From an uncultured Prevotellaceae bacterium (lineage in GTDB: Bacteria > Bacteroidota > Bacteroidia > Bacteroidales > Muribaculaceae): a stretch of DNA of 26,830 nucleotides. A model generated the notes under the pieces. That model had not been told where the DNA came from. It saw only the letters and a list, made by a program, of their open reading frames with translations, and made no database searches. This document shows positions 1 to 7,718 of the stretch, in pieces (the first letter of the stretch is position 1; every line of letters begins with the position of its first letter). The translations under genes and the position numbers were made by a program. Where the stretch lies: positions 1 through 26,830 of the forward strand of contig CALGGO010000103.1 in assembly GCA_937916085.1 (NCBI GenBank). The letters are read 5' to 3'.

Positions 1-53
1 ATCGAGAGCATGGCATTGCCATTTTATGATAATCTTATCCCGAACTCGCGTTA
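1..53 (+). repeat. 53 bp terminal inverted repeat, left copy
   Basis: These bases are an exact reverse complement of 26777-26829. Homology stops at base 54 (g here; the base paired with it at 26776 is a, where t's complement would be needed), so the inner boundary of the repeat lies at the motif CGAACTCGCGTTA. The outer boundary is unknown because the window ends inside the repeat. It contains a short perfect palindrome, ATGGCATTGCCAT, at 10-22. It lies beyond the nuoN terminator. A contig ending in a multi-copy element is the simplest reading; no transposase is visible. Confidence 0.85.
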
Positions 54-87
54 GTAGGCAACACCGTCGCCTAAAAAACACTTCCCT

Positions 88-127
88 AAAAACGGCAAAG
101 GAGTGACGTGAAAGTCACTCCTTTGCC
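88..127 (-). terminator. Rho-independent terminator of the nuo/atp cluster
   Basis: There is a perfect 14 bp stem, GGCAAAGGAGTGAC at 94-107 paired with 114-127, and a six-base loop. On the minus strand it is followed by GTTTTTA (88-93). It begins about 25 bases after the nuoN stop and is the only strong hairpin-plus-T-tract found in the 17 kb cluster, so it probably ends the whole transcript. Confidence 0.9.
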
Positions 128-152
128 CTAGATTTTCATTATTAGAAGGTTC

Positions 153-1622
153 TTATATCATTGCGAACACATCACTGACCGATGCTGTGATGCCGCTCAA
201 GCCAGTGTAGATGCTGCTGATGAGACCAATTAGGATGATACCGAGGGTGCAGATTATTAACCCTGCTTTCTCGGTCCAGTGCGACTTGAGAGTTGGTATC
301 GCGCACTCGTCCTGGCGGATAAACATCGCCTTCACCACCAGCAGGTAGTAGTAGAGCGAGATGATAGTGTTAATCAACGCAATCAAGACGAGAACGTAGA
401 TTGCCACACTGCCCGTCTGAGCCGCGCCCACAAAGATGAAGAACTTGCTGAAGAATCCTGCGAATGGAGGAATACCACCCAACGAGAACATAGCGAGCAT
501 CATCACGAAGGCTAGCCACGGATTGGTCTTGAACAAGCCGTTATAGTCATCAGTTGTCACCTTGCCGGTATAGCGCTCTATCACGGCAATCACGCCGAAG
601 GCGGCGAGGTTGCTGAAGATGTAAACCAGAATGTAATACATCATCGACGCCATTCCCACGGCATTGGCGGCTATCACGCCGAGCATGATGTAACCAGCCT
701 GCGAGATTGACGAGAACGCCAAGAAGCGCTTGAGATTGCGCTGGCGGATGGCGAAGAGGTTACCCACGGTGATGGTGATGATAATCACTGCATAGAGCAT
801 CCACTGCCACACGTCGGCATAGGCAGAGCCAAACACCTGCACCAAGATGATGAAGAAGGCGAAAGCCGCCGATCCCTTGCTGATTACCGACAGATAGCTG
901 GTAACCATAGTTGGCGCGCCCTGATAAACGTCGGCAGTCCACAGGTGGAACGGCACGAGCGAGAGTTTAAATCCCACACCGGCAATGAAGAATGCCAGAG
1001 CAAGGATGAGCAACAATGAGGGCTCACCCACCAGATAGGTCGCCAACTGGTTGAAATAGAGGTTTCCACCCGAGAGGGCATACACAAACGAGAGTCCCAT
1101 CAGCATGATTGCCGACGAGAACACCGCCGTGAACACATATTTTGCGGCTGCCTCATGGCTCTCGTAGTGCTTCTTCTCGAAAGCCACAAGAGTTGCCAAT
1201 GGCAGCGAGGCAGTCTCTAGACCGATGACAAACAGCAGGAAGTGGCGTGCCGAAATCATCAGGTACATGCCAAAGAGGGTGAGCAGGATAAGCTCATAGA
1301 ACTCGCCACGACGAATCGCCACGAAGTCGCTATTAGCCCACTTCACCGCCTGCAGCAGCACGATGAAAGTGCCAATGTTGAGGATGTTCTTGATAGCCCA
1401 GGTGGCTTTGTCGGCCTGGAACATATCGCCAAATATCAAACCTTCCTTGACTGGCAAGAATCCTAATATCATATAGATGCCAAACGCGATGGTCGCAAAC
1501 AATGGCAACCCCTTCTGCGTCGATTTAGGCATGAAAGTGTCATATAAGAATACGAGCAAGAACACTGCAAGCAGTCCTAACTCTTGAGGCATCATTAAAA
1601 ACTGAGAATAATCTATATTCAT
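153..1622 (-). CDS. nuoN: NADH-quinone oxidoreductase (complex I) subunit N
   Basis: NuoN is one of three antiporter-like membrane subunits of complex I and forms a proton-translocating channel in the inner membrane. The 489-residue product is hydrophobic along its whole length (about 14 membrane segments), as usual for the family. Key features are the acidic residue in GLETASLPLATLVAF, the channel lysine in GFKLSLVPFHLWTADVYQG, the second lysine in VISKGSAAF, and GGIPPFAGFFSKFF in the C-terminal half. The start ATG gives MNIDYSQF, 35 bases after the nuoM stop. It is the last gene of the cluster and is followed by a strong terminator. The usual charged channel residues look intact, unlike in the neighbouring NuoM. 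Confidence 0.97.
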   Translation of the reverse strand: MNIDYSQFLMMPQELGLLAVFLLVFLYDTFMPKSTQKGLPLFATIAFGIYMILGFLPVKEGLIFGDMFQADKATWAIKNILNIGTFIVLLQAVKWANSDFVAIRRGEFYELILLTLFGMYLMISARHFLLFVIGLETASLPLATLVAFEKKHYESHEAAAKYVFTAVFSSAIMLMGLSFVYALSGGNLYFNQLATYLVGEPSLLLILALAFFIAGVGFKLSLVPFHLWTADVYQGAPTMVTSYLSVISKGSAAFAFFIILVQVFGSAYADVWQWMLYAVIIITITVGNLFAIRQRNLKRFLAFSSISQAGYIMLGVIAANAVGMASMMYYILVYIFSNLAAFGVIAVIERYTGKVTTDDYNGLFKTNPWLAFVMMLAMFSLGGIPPFAGFFSKFFIFVGAAQTGSVAIYVLVLIALINTIISLYYYLLVVKAMFIRQDECAIPTLKSHWTEKAGLIICTLGIILIGLISSIYTGLSGITASVSDVFAMI

Positions 1623-1657
1623 AATTATATCTTATCTTTTTTAATTCTACACTATTA

Positions 1658-3178
1658 TTACATAACACTTGTCAAAGCCTTCACCACAGGATCGAAGCTG
1701 TCGCGGATGATGTTGATGAAGAAATTGGGGAAACAGCCGATGATTGCCACTGCAATAATGAGAGTAGCTGTGGAAATACGCTCGGTGGGCTCGGCATCGG
1801 TGAGAGTGCGGTGATGCTCGTTCTGCACAGCGCCATAGAGCAGCTTGCCCACAACGCGCAGGATATAGACCGCTGTGATGACAATCGATGTAGTAGCGGC
1901 GATGGTGAGCACGCGGTGGAACATATCGGTGTGCTCAAACGAGCCTACAAATATCGTCATCTCGGCAACGAAGCCGCTCAAACCTGGCAAACCTAACGAG
2001 GCGAAACCGGCAATCACATATCCCACGCCCAAGTAAGGCATGATGTGCATCAAGCCGCCCATCTCGCGGATGTCGCGGGTGTGGGTGCGGCCGTAAATCA
2101 TACCGATGAGGGCGAAGAACAAGGCTGTCATCAGTCCGTGTGAGAGCATCTGGAGCACAGCACCAGTCATAGCAGTGCTGTTGAACATCAAGATTGCGAA
2201 GAGCACCATACCGCAGTGGCTAACCGACGAGTAAGCGTTGATGTACTTGAGGTCGGTCTGAACACACGCGCTGAAGGCGCCATACACGATGCTGATGCCT
2301 GTCAAGGTCAAGAATATCCATCCCATCTGCTGGGCAGCGAAAGGCATGAGGTAGATGGCGATGCGGAAGCAGCCATAACCTCCCAGCTTCATCAGCACGC
2401 CAGCATGGAGCATCGACACCGCAGTGGGCGCGCTGGCATGACCGTCGGGCGACCAAGTGTGGAACGGGAACATCGCTCCCAGCACACCAAATCCCACGAA
2501 GGTGAGCGGGAATAGGTAATACTGCCAATCGTGAGGAATGGCGTCGTTCTTCGCTATCTCAAGCAGGTTCATTGTGAGAGGCTGACCCTCGGGAGAGGAA
2601 TGGAAGTAGATGCCAATGATACCCAGCATCAGGAACGCCGAGCCACCCATCAGCATGAGGGTGAGCTTCATGGCGCTATAGGTCTTGTTACCACTACCCC
2701 ACACGCCAATGAGCAGGTACATCGGGATCAGTGCCACCTCATAGAACATGAACATGGTGAAGAGGTCCACGCTGATGAAGAAGCCAAACACACCCGTCGA
2801 GAGCAAGAAGAACCACAGGAAGAACTGCTTGGGCAGCGGGTCCATCTTCCACGACGCGAAGACACCGGCAAAGACGATAAACGCCGAGAGCAGTATCATC
2901 ACCACCGAGACGCCATCCACGCCTAACGCGAGTTTGATATTTAGAGGTTCATACCAAGTTACACTTGTCTGCAATATCATGTCATCGGTATTGCCCAATG
3001 AACGTGCCTTGAGGAAGATATACACAAGATATATAGCCATAGCCACCAATGCTGTGGCGCCTGTCACGGAAACGGCCCTAATCGCATCAATGCCCTTGTT
3101 CTTGGTCAGCGCCAGGCCGGTAAGAGTAAGCACGGGGATTATCACGAAATAAATAAGTATATTAGAAAATATTTCCAT
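1658..3178 (-). CDS. nuoM: NADH-quinone oxidoreductase (complex I) subunit M
   Basis: NuoM is the second antiporter-like proton-pumping subunit of complex I. The 506-residue product matches the family in length. The conserved glutamate is seen in FYEVALIPMYLLIGVWG (E147) and the second channel lysine in AGVLMKLGGYG (K264). The signature FPFHTWSPDGHASAPTAVSM replaces the more common PLHGWLPDAH type. An ungapped comparison with E. coli NuoM, from memory, puts Leu233 at the place of the central channel lysine K234; the codon here is ctg at 2480-2482, so this is not a translation ambiguity. I believe Bacteroides NuoM shares this, which would make it a lineage trait. It lies 28 bases after nuoL. 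Confidence 0.97.
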   Translation of the reverse strand: MEIFSNILIYFVIIPVLTLTGLALTKNKGIDAIRAVSVTGATALVAMAIYLVYIFLKARSLGNTDDMILQTSVTWYEPLNIKLALGVDGVSVVMILLSAFIVFAGVFASWKMDPLPKQFFLWFFLLSTGVFGFFISVDLFTMFMFYEVALIPMYLLIGVWGSGNKTYSAMKLTLMLMGGSAFLMLGIIGIYFHSSPEGQPLTMNLLEIAKNDAIPHDWQYYLFPLTFVGFGVLGAMFPFHTWSPDGHASAPTAVSMLHAGVLMKLGGYGCFRIAIYLMPFAAQQMGWIFLTLTGISIVYGAFSACVQTDLKYINAYSSVSHCGMVLFAILMFNSTAMTGAVLQMLSHGLMTALFFALIGMIYGRTHTRDIREMGGLMHIMPYLGVGYVIAGFASLGLPGLSGFVAEMTIFVGSFEHTDMFHRVLTIAATTSIVITAVYILRVVGKLLYGAVQNEHHRTLTDAEPTERISTATLIIAVAIIGCFPNFFINIIRDSFDPVVKALTSVM

Positions 3179-3206
3179 AATCTTTACTGTTATTTAGAAC
3201 CGTTGA

Positions 3207-5189
3207 TTAAATGCAAAGAATCACTACACCGGTGATGGCTGCCAGCAGCATAGCACCAATGATATAATAGGACACATAACCCTGCACACTGCCCGACTGC
3301 ATCTTGCGGATGCCGTAGGAGGCACTGTTGGTGACATTGCCCATGAGATTGAAGAAACCGTCGATAATAGTGCGGTCAAACCAAGCAATGGGCTTGCTGA
3401 TACCCTGGAAGATAACCTTGTGGGTAATGAACTGGTAAAGCTCGTCCATATAGAAGCGCTTGTAGCTTGCTGTCCACAAACCCTTGAACATCGACGCCAT
3501 CTTGTCGGGAAGCGGATTCTCTTTCCAGTACATCACTGTCGCAAGTCCAATGCCTACCATAGCAATACCCACGCTCACGCCGGCAATCTGCCAGTTCATG
3601 TGAGTCTCAAGTGCATGACCGTTCCAGGTGACGAGGTCGCCGAAGGGCACAAATCCTGCCACACATGAGATGAGCGCCAGCACAATCAACGGCACTGTCA
3701 TGGTCCAGGGTTGGTCTTTTGGAGCGTGCTCGCCATGAACCTCATGTTTCTTCCAGAAGAAGATGAGGTAGTAGATGCGGAACATGTAGAACGCTGTCAT
3801 ACCGGCAACCATGCTCATCCACAAGCCCCAGCCTAAGCCCTTCTCATAGCAAGCCACGAGAATCTCGTCCTTACTGAAGAAGCCAGCAAAGGGAGGAATA
3901 CCTGCAATCGCCAAGCAGCCGATAAGGAAGGCGATGCTTGTGATGGGCATGTATTTGTGCAGACCGTGCATCTTGCTGTTCTCGTTGCTGTGAACGGCAT
4001 GGATGATGGCACCGGCGCACAGGAAGAGCAACGCCTTGAACATAGCGTGAGTGAACAGGTGGAACATCGACGCCATGTAGCCGAGTCCTGCCTCATGACC
4101 GCCTATTAGCTGACCCTGAGCCGAGCTCACAGCAAGCGAGGTCATCATGAAGGCAATCTGGGAGATGGTAGAGAACGCCAGCGCGCGCTTGATGTCGCTC
4201 TGGGTGCAGGCTATTGCCGCAGCATAGAAGGCGGTGAACGCTCCCACTACGCAGATGATGTCCATCGCGCCCTGCTCCAGCACATAGAGCGGGAACAGGC
4301 GGGCTACCAGGAACACACCAGCCACAACCATTGTGGCGGCATGGATAAGCGCCGAGACGGGAGTGGGACCCTCCATCGCGTCGGGCAGCCAGATGTGCAA
4401 CGGATACATCGCACTCTTACCTGCGCCGCCAATGAAGATGAAGGTCAACGCCCAGCCAGTTACCGAGCAACCCATGAATGTGAGTCCTTGAGCACTGGTG
4501 AACGCGTTGCACACCTCTCCGCCATTCTTGCCCATAATATTGATGAAGTCGAATGTCTTGGTGTAATAAGAAAGAATCAAGATACCGATAAGGAAGAACA
4601 AGTCGGCAAGACGAGTGACGATAAACGCCTTCTTCGACGCGTGGTTGGCAGGTTGCAGACCATAGTAGAAACCAATGAGCAGATAGGATGATACACCCAC
4701 CATCTCAAAGAAGATGAACATCTGGAAGATGTTGGTCGAGACAACGAGTCCGAGCATCGAGAAGGTGAACAACGCCAAGTCGGCATAGTAACGTTGGAAA
4801 CCTTTCTCGGGGTTGCCGTCGTGGTCGCTCATATAGCCCAAGCTATAGAGGTGAACCATAAACGACACCGTGCTGATAACCACCAGCATCATTGCCGAGA
4901 TTGGGTCGAGAAGCACACCTAGCCTCACCACTAGCTTGTCGGCATAGAACGAGAGCCAAGTCCAATCGGTAGGAACCAACTGTTGATATATACCATCGAC
5001 CTTCTGAGGTCCTTCACCAAAGAAATAAACAAACGCTATGGTATAAGCCAGCACTGTAGTCACAGCCATTCCCAGCACTCCCAGCACACCGGTAATCTTG
5101 CGAGGCATCTTAGTGCCCACAAGCCCCAGGAACAGGAACATGAACAGTGGTATGGCAAGAACGTATATTGTACTATCTAGTATTTGCAT
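3207..5189 (-). CDS. nuoL: NADH-quinone oxidoreductase (complex I) subunit L
   Basis: NuoL is the distal and largest antiporter-like subunit of complex I, with a C-terminal extension that in solved structures forms a long lateral helix along the membrane arm. The 660-residue product is slightly longer than E. coli NuoL. The proton-channel residues appear intact: glutamate in FFEMVGVSSYLLIGFYYG, aspartate in TRLADLFFLIG, lysine in GGAGKSAMYPLHIWLPDAM, and the GPTPVSALIHAATMV motif. GIPPFAGFFSKDEIL is the family motif in the second half. The gene starts six bases after the nuoK stop, so translational coupling is likely. Confidence 0.97.
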   Translation of the reverse strand: MQILDSTIYVLAIPLFMFLFLGLVGTKMPRKITGVLGVLGMAVTTVLAYTIAFVYFFGEGPQKVDGIYQQLVPTDWTWLSFYADKLVVRLGVLLDPISAMMLVVISTVSFMVHLYSLGYMSDHDGNPEKGFQRYYADLALFTFSMLGLVVSTNIFQMFIFFEMVGVSSYLLIGFYYGLQPANHASKKAFIVTRLADLFFLIGILILSYYTKTFDFINIMGKNGGEVCNAFTSAQGLTFMGCSVTGWALTFIFIGGAGKSAMYPLHIWLPDAMEGPTPVSALIHAATMVVAGVFLVARLFPLYVLEQGAMDIICVVGAFTAFYAAAIACTQSDIKRALAFSTISQIAFMMTSLAVSSAQGQLIGGHEAGLGYMASMFHLFTHAMFKALLFLCAGAIIHAVHSNENSKMHGLHKYMPITSIAFLIGCLAIAGIPPFAGFFSKDEILVACYEKGLGWGLWMSMVAGMTAFYMFRIYYLIFFWKKHEVHGEHAPKDQPWTMTVPLIVLALISCVAGFVPFGDLVTWNGHALETHMNWQIAGVSVGIAMVGIGLATVMYWKENPLPDKMASMFKGLWTASYKRFYMDELYQFITHKVIFQGISKPIAWFDRTIIDGFFNLMGNVTNSASYGIRKMQSGSVQGYVSYYIIGAMLLAAITGVVILCI

Positions 5190-5195
5190 AACTGT

Positions 5196-5507
5196 TTAGA
5201 ATTTCATTTTAGTAATTTGATTAATATCAACTTTCTTAGCCACCCTATACACGTTGATGATGATAGCTATCGCCACGGCAGTCTCGGCAGCGGCAATCGC
5301 TATGGCAAACAAGCTGAAGAACATGCCTTCGTGGCCTGCGGGGAACAAGTAACGGTTGAATACCGCAAAATTGATGTCAACGGCATTGAGCATCAACTCC
5401 AGCGATATCAACATCGCAATCATATTCTTGCGGGTGATGAACCCGTAAACACCACATCCAAACATGATGAGGCTCGGAATGAGATACATTAATAATGATA
5501 GTTTCAT
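5196..5507 (-). CDS. nuoK: NADH-quinone oxidoreductase (complex I) subunit K
   Basis: NuoK is a small membrane subunit of complex I that links the antiporter-like subunits to the quinone-proximal part. The 103-residue product has three predicted membrane segments. It carries the conserved glutamates in SLELMLNAVDINFAVFNRY and AAETAVAIAIIINVYR, which are essential for proton transfer in the family. The ATG giving MKLSLLMYLIPS is 20 bases after the nuoJ stop, and the stop is six bases before nuoL. Confidence 0.96.
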   Translation of the reverse strand: MKLSLLMYLIPSLIMFGCGVYGFITRKNMIAMLISLELMLNAVDINFAVFNRYLFPAGHEGMFFSLFAIAIAAAETAVAIAIIINVYRVAKKVDINQITKMKF

Positions 5508-5527
5508 TTTCTTCTCTCCTTTCTTTT

Positions 5528-6037
5528 TTAACGTTTACGGGCAATAACTATAGCACCAATGATACAAGCCAGCAGCAACACGCTCAGCGCCTCAAAGGGC
5601 AACAGGTAGCCTTTGTTACTGAGCAAGTCGGAGCCTAACTTGTCGATAGTGTAATTGTCGGCAGCCGCCAACTCCACAGCTTCTTTAATCTTCACAAAGC
5701 TGAAAAGTGCGGCGCCACACACCAGCACTCCCAGTCCACATGCCGTGAGCCCCATCGCCCTACGATGTGACGTGAGAGCGTCGGAGTCCTCGCCAGGCTT
5801 GTGGGTGAGCATGATAGCAAACACAAACAAGACGACTATACCACCGGCATAAACGGCAATTTGTGTAGCACCCAAGAACTCATAATCCATCTGGAAGTAA
5901 ATGCCGGCAGTCGCCAGTAGCACAAACAACAGATAGGTTGCTGAGCGCAAAATCTTCTTCGTCGTCACTGTGAGCACCGAGAAGACGATGATCGCCAGCG
6001 CGAACACGAAATACATGATTACATTTCCAATTTCCAT
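5528..6037 (-). CDS. nuoJ: NADH-quinone oxidoreductase (complex I) subunit J
   Basis: NuoJ is a five-helix membrane subunit of complex I next to NuoK. The product is 169 residues. QIAVYAGGIVVLFVFAIML is the conserved third helix, where a pi-bulge is known in the family. The open frame continues upstream to 6319, but that stretch is only a shadow of the nuoI tail (serine/arginine-rich, no homology). The ATG at 6037 (MEIGNVIMYFVFALA), four bases after the nuoI stop, is therefore chosen. Confidence 0.95.
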   Translation of the reverse strand: MEIGNVIMYFVFALAIIVFSVLTVTTKKILRSATYLLFVLLATAGIYFQMDYEFLGATQIAVYAGGIVVLFVFAIMLTHKPGEDSDALTSHRRAMGLTACGLGVLVCGAALFSFVKIKEAVELAAADNYTIDKLGSDLLSNKGYLLPFEALSVLLLACIIGAIVIARKR

Positions 6038-6041
6038 ATTA

Positions 6042-6662
6042 TTATTCTTTTTTATTGTCGTTAGGTGACTGAACATCGGTCTGTGCCAACTCGGCAGCCT
6101 CAGCCTTCTCGACGGGCTTGACCTCAGGCTTTGCCTCCTCCTTCTCGGCGGGCTTTGCCTCAGGCTTAGGAGCGGCAGCAGGCTTGGCGGCGGGCTCAGG
6201 AGCGGGTTTCTCTTTCTCGGGCAGGTAATTGAGCTGCTTGAGAAGTGCCTCACGGCGGAACACCGCCTGCTCAAAGTCGTTAGAGAACTTGATGGCATCG
6301 GTGGGACAGCTGGTGACACACAGCCCGCAGAAGGTGCAGCTTCCCAAGTCGTACATATACTTGTCGAGCTTCATCTTCTTCTTGCCGTTGGGCAGGTCAA
6401 CCATGCGAGTGATGATTTGTATCGTGCCATTGGGGCAATTGCGCTCGCACGTCTTGCAGGCGATGCACTTGTGATAACCCTCCTCGTCATAGATGAACTG
6501 CAACGTGGCTCTAAATCTCTCGGGAATTTCAAGCTCTGCCCTATTCTCGGGATATTGCTCGGTGACCTTCTTGGTAAAGAGTTCTTTACCAGTCACCTCC
6601 ATACCCTTGATGAGGCTATGGGCACCCGTAAATATTGAAGAGAAATACTCCTTGATGTTCAT
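6042..6662 (-). CDS. nuoI: NADH-quinone oxidoreductase (complex I) subunit I, ferredoxin-type, with an extended tail
   Basis: NuoI holds the two [4Fe-4S] clusters (N6a/N6b) that pass electrons towards NuoB. The product is 206 residues. The two cluster-binding motifs are CIACKTCERNCP (C66, C69, C72, C76) and CTFCGLCVTSCP (C109, C112, C115, C119). From about residue 148 to the end there is a low-complexity tail of Pro, Ala, Lys and Glu (KPAPEPAAKPAAAPKPEAKP and similar), which is not part of the core fold. The start is placed at ATG 6662 (MNIKEYFSSIF), because the 13 residues further upstream do not resemble the family. It is the first nuo gene after the ATP synthase block. Confidence 0.95.
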   Translation of the reverse strand: MNIKEYFSSIFTGAHSLIKGMEVTGKELFTKKVTEQYPENRAELEIPERFRATLQFIYDEEGYHKCIACKTCERNCPNGTIQIITRMVDLPNGKKKMKLDKYMYDLGSCTFCGLCVTSCPTDAIKFSNDFEQAVFRREALLKQLNYLPEKEKPAPEPAAKPAAAPKPEAKPAEKEEAKPEVKPVEKAEAAELAQTDVQSPNDNKKE

Positions 6663-6679
6663 AATTATGTTTTGTCGGT

Positions 6680-6759
6680 GGTGTGCTTGATTGTGCGGCA
6701 CACCGATAACTTATGCCTTTGATTTATTTATCTTGCGCGCCACAAGCAAACAGGCATAA
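6680..6759 (-). repeat. Stacked inverted repeats in the atpG-nuoI junction
   Basis: The 134-base gap between atpG and nuoI holds two inverted repeats. One pairs TTATGCCT (6711-6718) with AGGCATAA (6752-6759) and encloses a small CTTG/CAAG stem (6732-6735 and 6743-6746). The other pairs GGTGTGC (6680-6686) with GCACACC (6698-6704). Neither is followed by a T-tract on the minus strand and no TAnnTTTG promoter is visible, so they may act as an RNA processing or stability element. The function is inference. Confidence 0.5.
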
Positions 6760-6796
6760 AAAGATTTGCTCATTGGCACTTTTTATTTCTTAAATA

Positions 6797-7684
6797 CTAT
6801 CTCTCAACTTGTCCACCAAGTATATCAAGCAACTCGGTGGTGATGCTTTGCTGACGCAATTTGTTGTATTCCAGGTTCAACTCCTCGAGCAGTTCGGCAG
6901 CATTGTCGCTGGCAATCTGCATAGCCATCACGCGTGACGCCTGCTCCGATGCTGAGCTGGAGACAAACACCTCCTGCATGGTGGCACGCAGGTGAAGTGG
7001 CAGCACGCTGTTGAAGATGCTGTTAGCATCGGGTTCAAAGATGCATGGGCTGCACGCCTCTTTGGGGTCAATGTCCTTAGCAAGCGCTTCGGCACTCAAC
7101 GGCAACAACTGCTCGTGATGCATAACTTGACGGCTTGTGGTCTCAAATCTCATGTAAGCAATATCCACACGGTCATACACATGGTCAACGAAGCGACTTC
7201 TCAGCAGTTCGGTAAAGTCGGAGAGCTGCTCCAAGGTGCTGCGGGTGCTCATATATTCCACTCTCTCCACTTTGATACTTGCGGTCTCAATCTTACTTAC
7301 TGCCTTCACCATCTTCTTGCCAATGGGAATAACGGTGATTTTCACGTTCTTGCCATATTGCTTGCGCAACTCGTCAATTGCCGTGAGCAGTTGCTTGAAG
7401 ATGTTGATATTGTAAGCTCCACAGAGTCCGTCATCACTGCCGAAGACAACAATTGCCACATTGCTCACCTCGCGCGACTCAATCAATGGCGAGGAAAATT
7501 CCTGGTCGGTGACAAGCAAGTGTTTCAGCACGTCGCGCACCATGCCACGATAGGGCTTGAGGCGGTGTACCATGCCCGTGAACTTGTGCATCTTGGCCGA
7601 CGAAATCATCTTCATCGCGCTTGTGGTCTTCTCGGTAGAGGCTACCGAGCCAATGCGTCCTTTAAGTTCTCGAAGTGTTGCCAT
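6797..7684 (-). CDS. atpG: F1Fo ATP synthase gamma subunit
   Basis: Gamma is the rotating central stalk that couples proton flow through Fo to catalysis in the F1 head. The 295-residue product starts MATLRELKGRIGSVASTEKT and continues TSAMKMISSAKMHKF, the classic N-terminal helix. It ends in the matching C-terminal helix ASDNAAELLEELNLEYNKLR followed by QQSITTELLDILGG. The region FGSDDGLCGAYNINIFKQLL matches the usual SDRGLCG segment. It is the last gene of the atp block, 34 bases after atpA and 134 bases before nuoI. Confidence 0.97.
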   Translation of the reverse strand: MATLRELKGRIGSVASTEKTTSAMKMISSAKMHKFTGMVHRLKPYRGMVRDVLKHLLVTDQEFSSPLIESREVSNVAIVVFGSDDGLCGAYNINIFKQLLTAIDELRKQYGKNVKITVIPIGKKMVKAVSKIETASIKVERVEYMSTRSTLEQLSDFTELLRSRFVDHVYDRVDIAYMRFETTSRQVMHHEQLLPLSAEALAKDIDPKEACSPCIFEPDANSIFNSVLPLHLRATMQEVFVSSSASEQASRVMAMQIASDNAAELLEELNLEYNKLRQQSITTELLDILGGQVER

Positions 7685-7718
7685 TAACTAGTTTTAAACC
7701 TTAAAAATCAACAATATT

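Noticed and set aside
6038..6319. N-terminal extension of nuoJ by 94 residues
   Set aside because: The extension overlaps the nuoI tail in another frame and is a Ser/Arg/Pro-rich shadow. The nuoJ family starts at the ATG at 6037.
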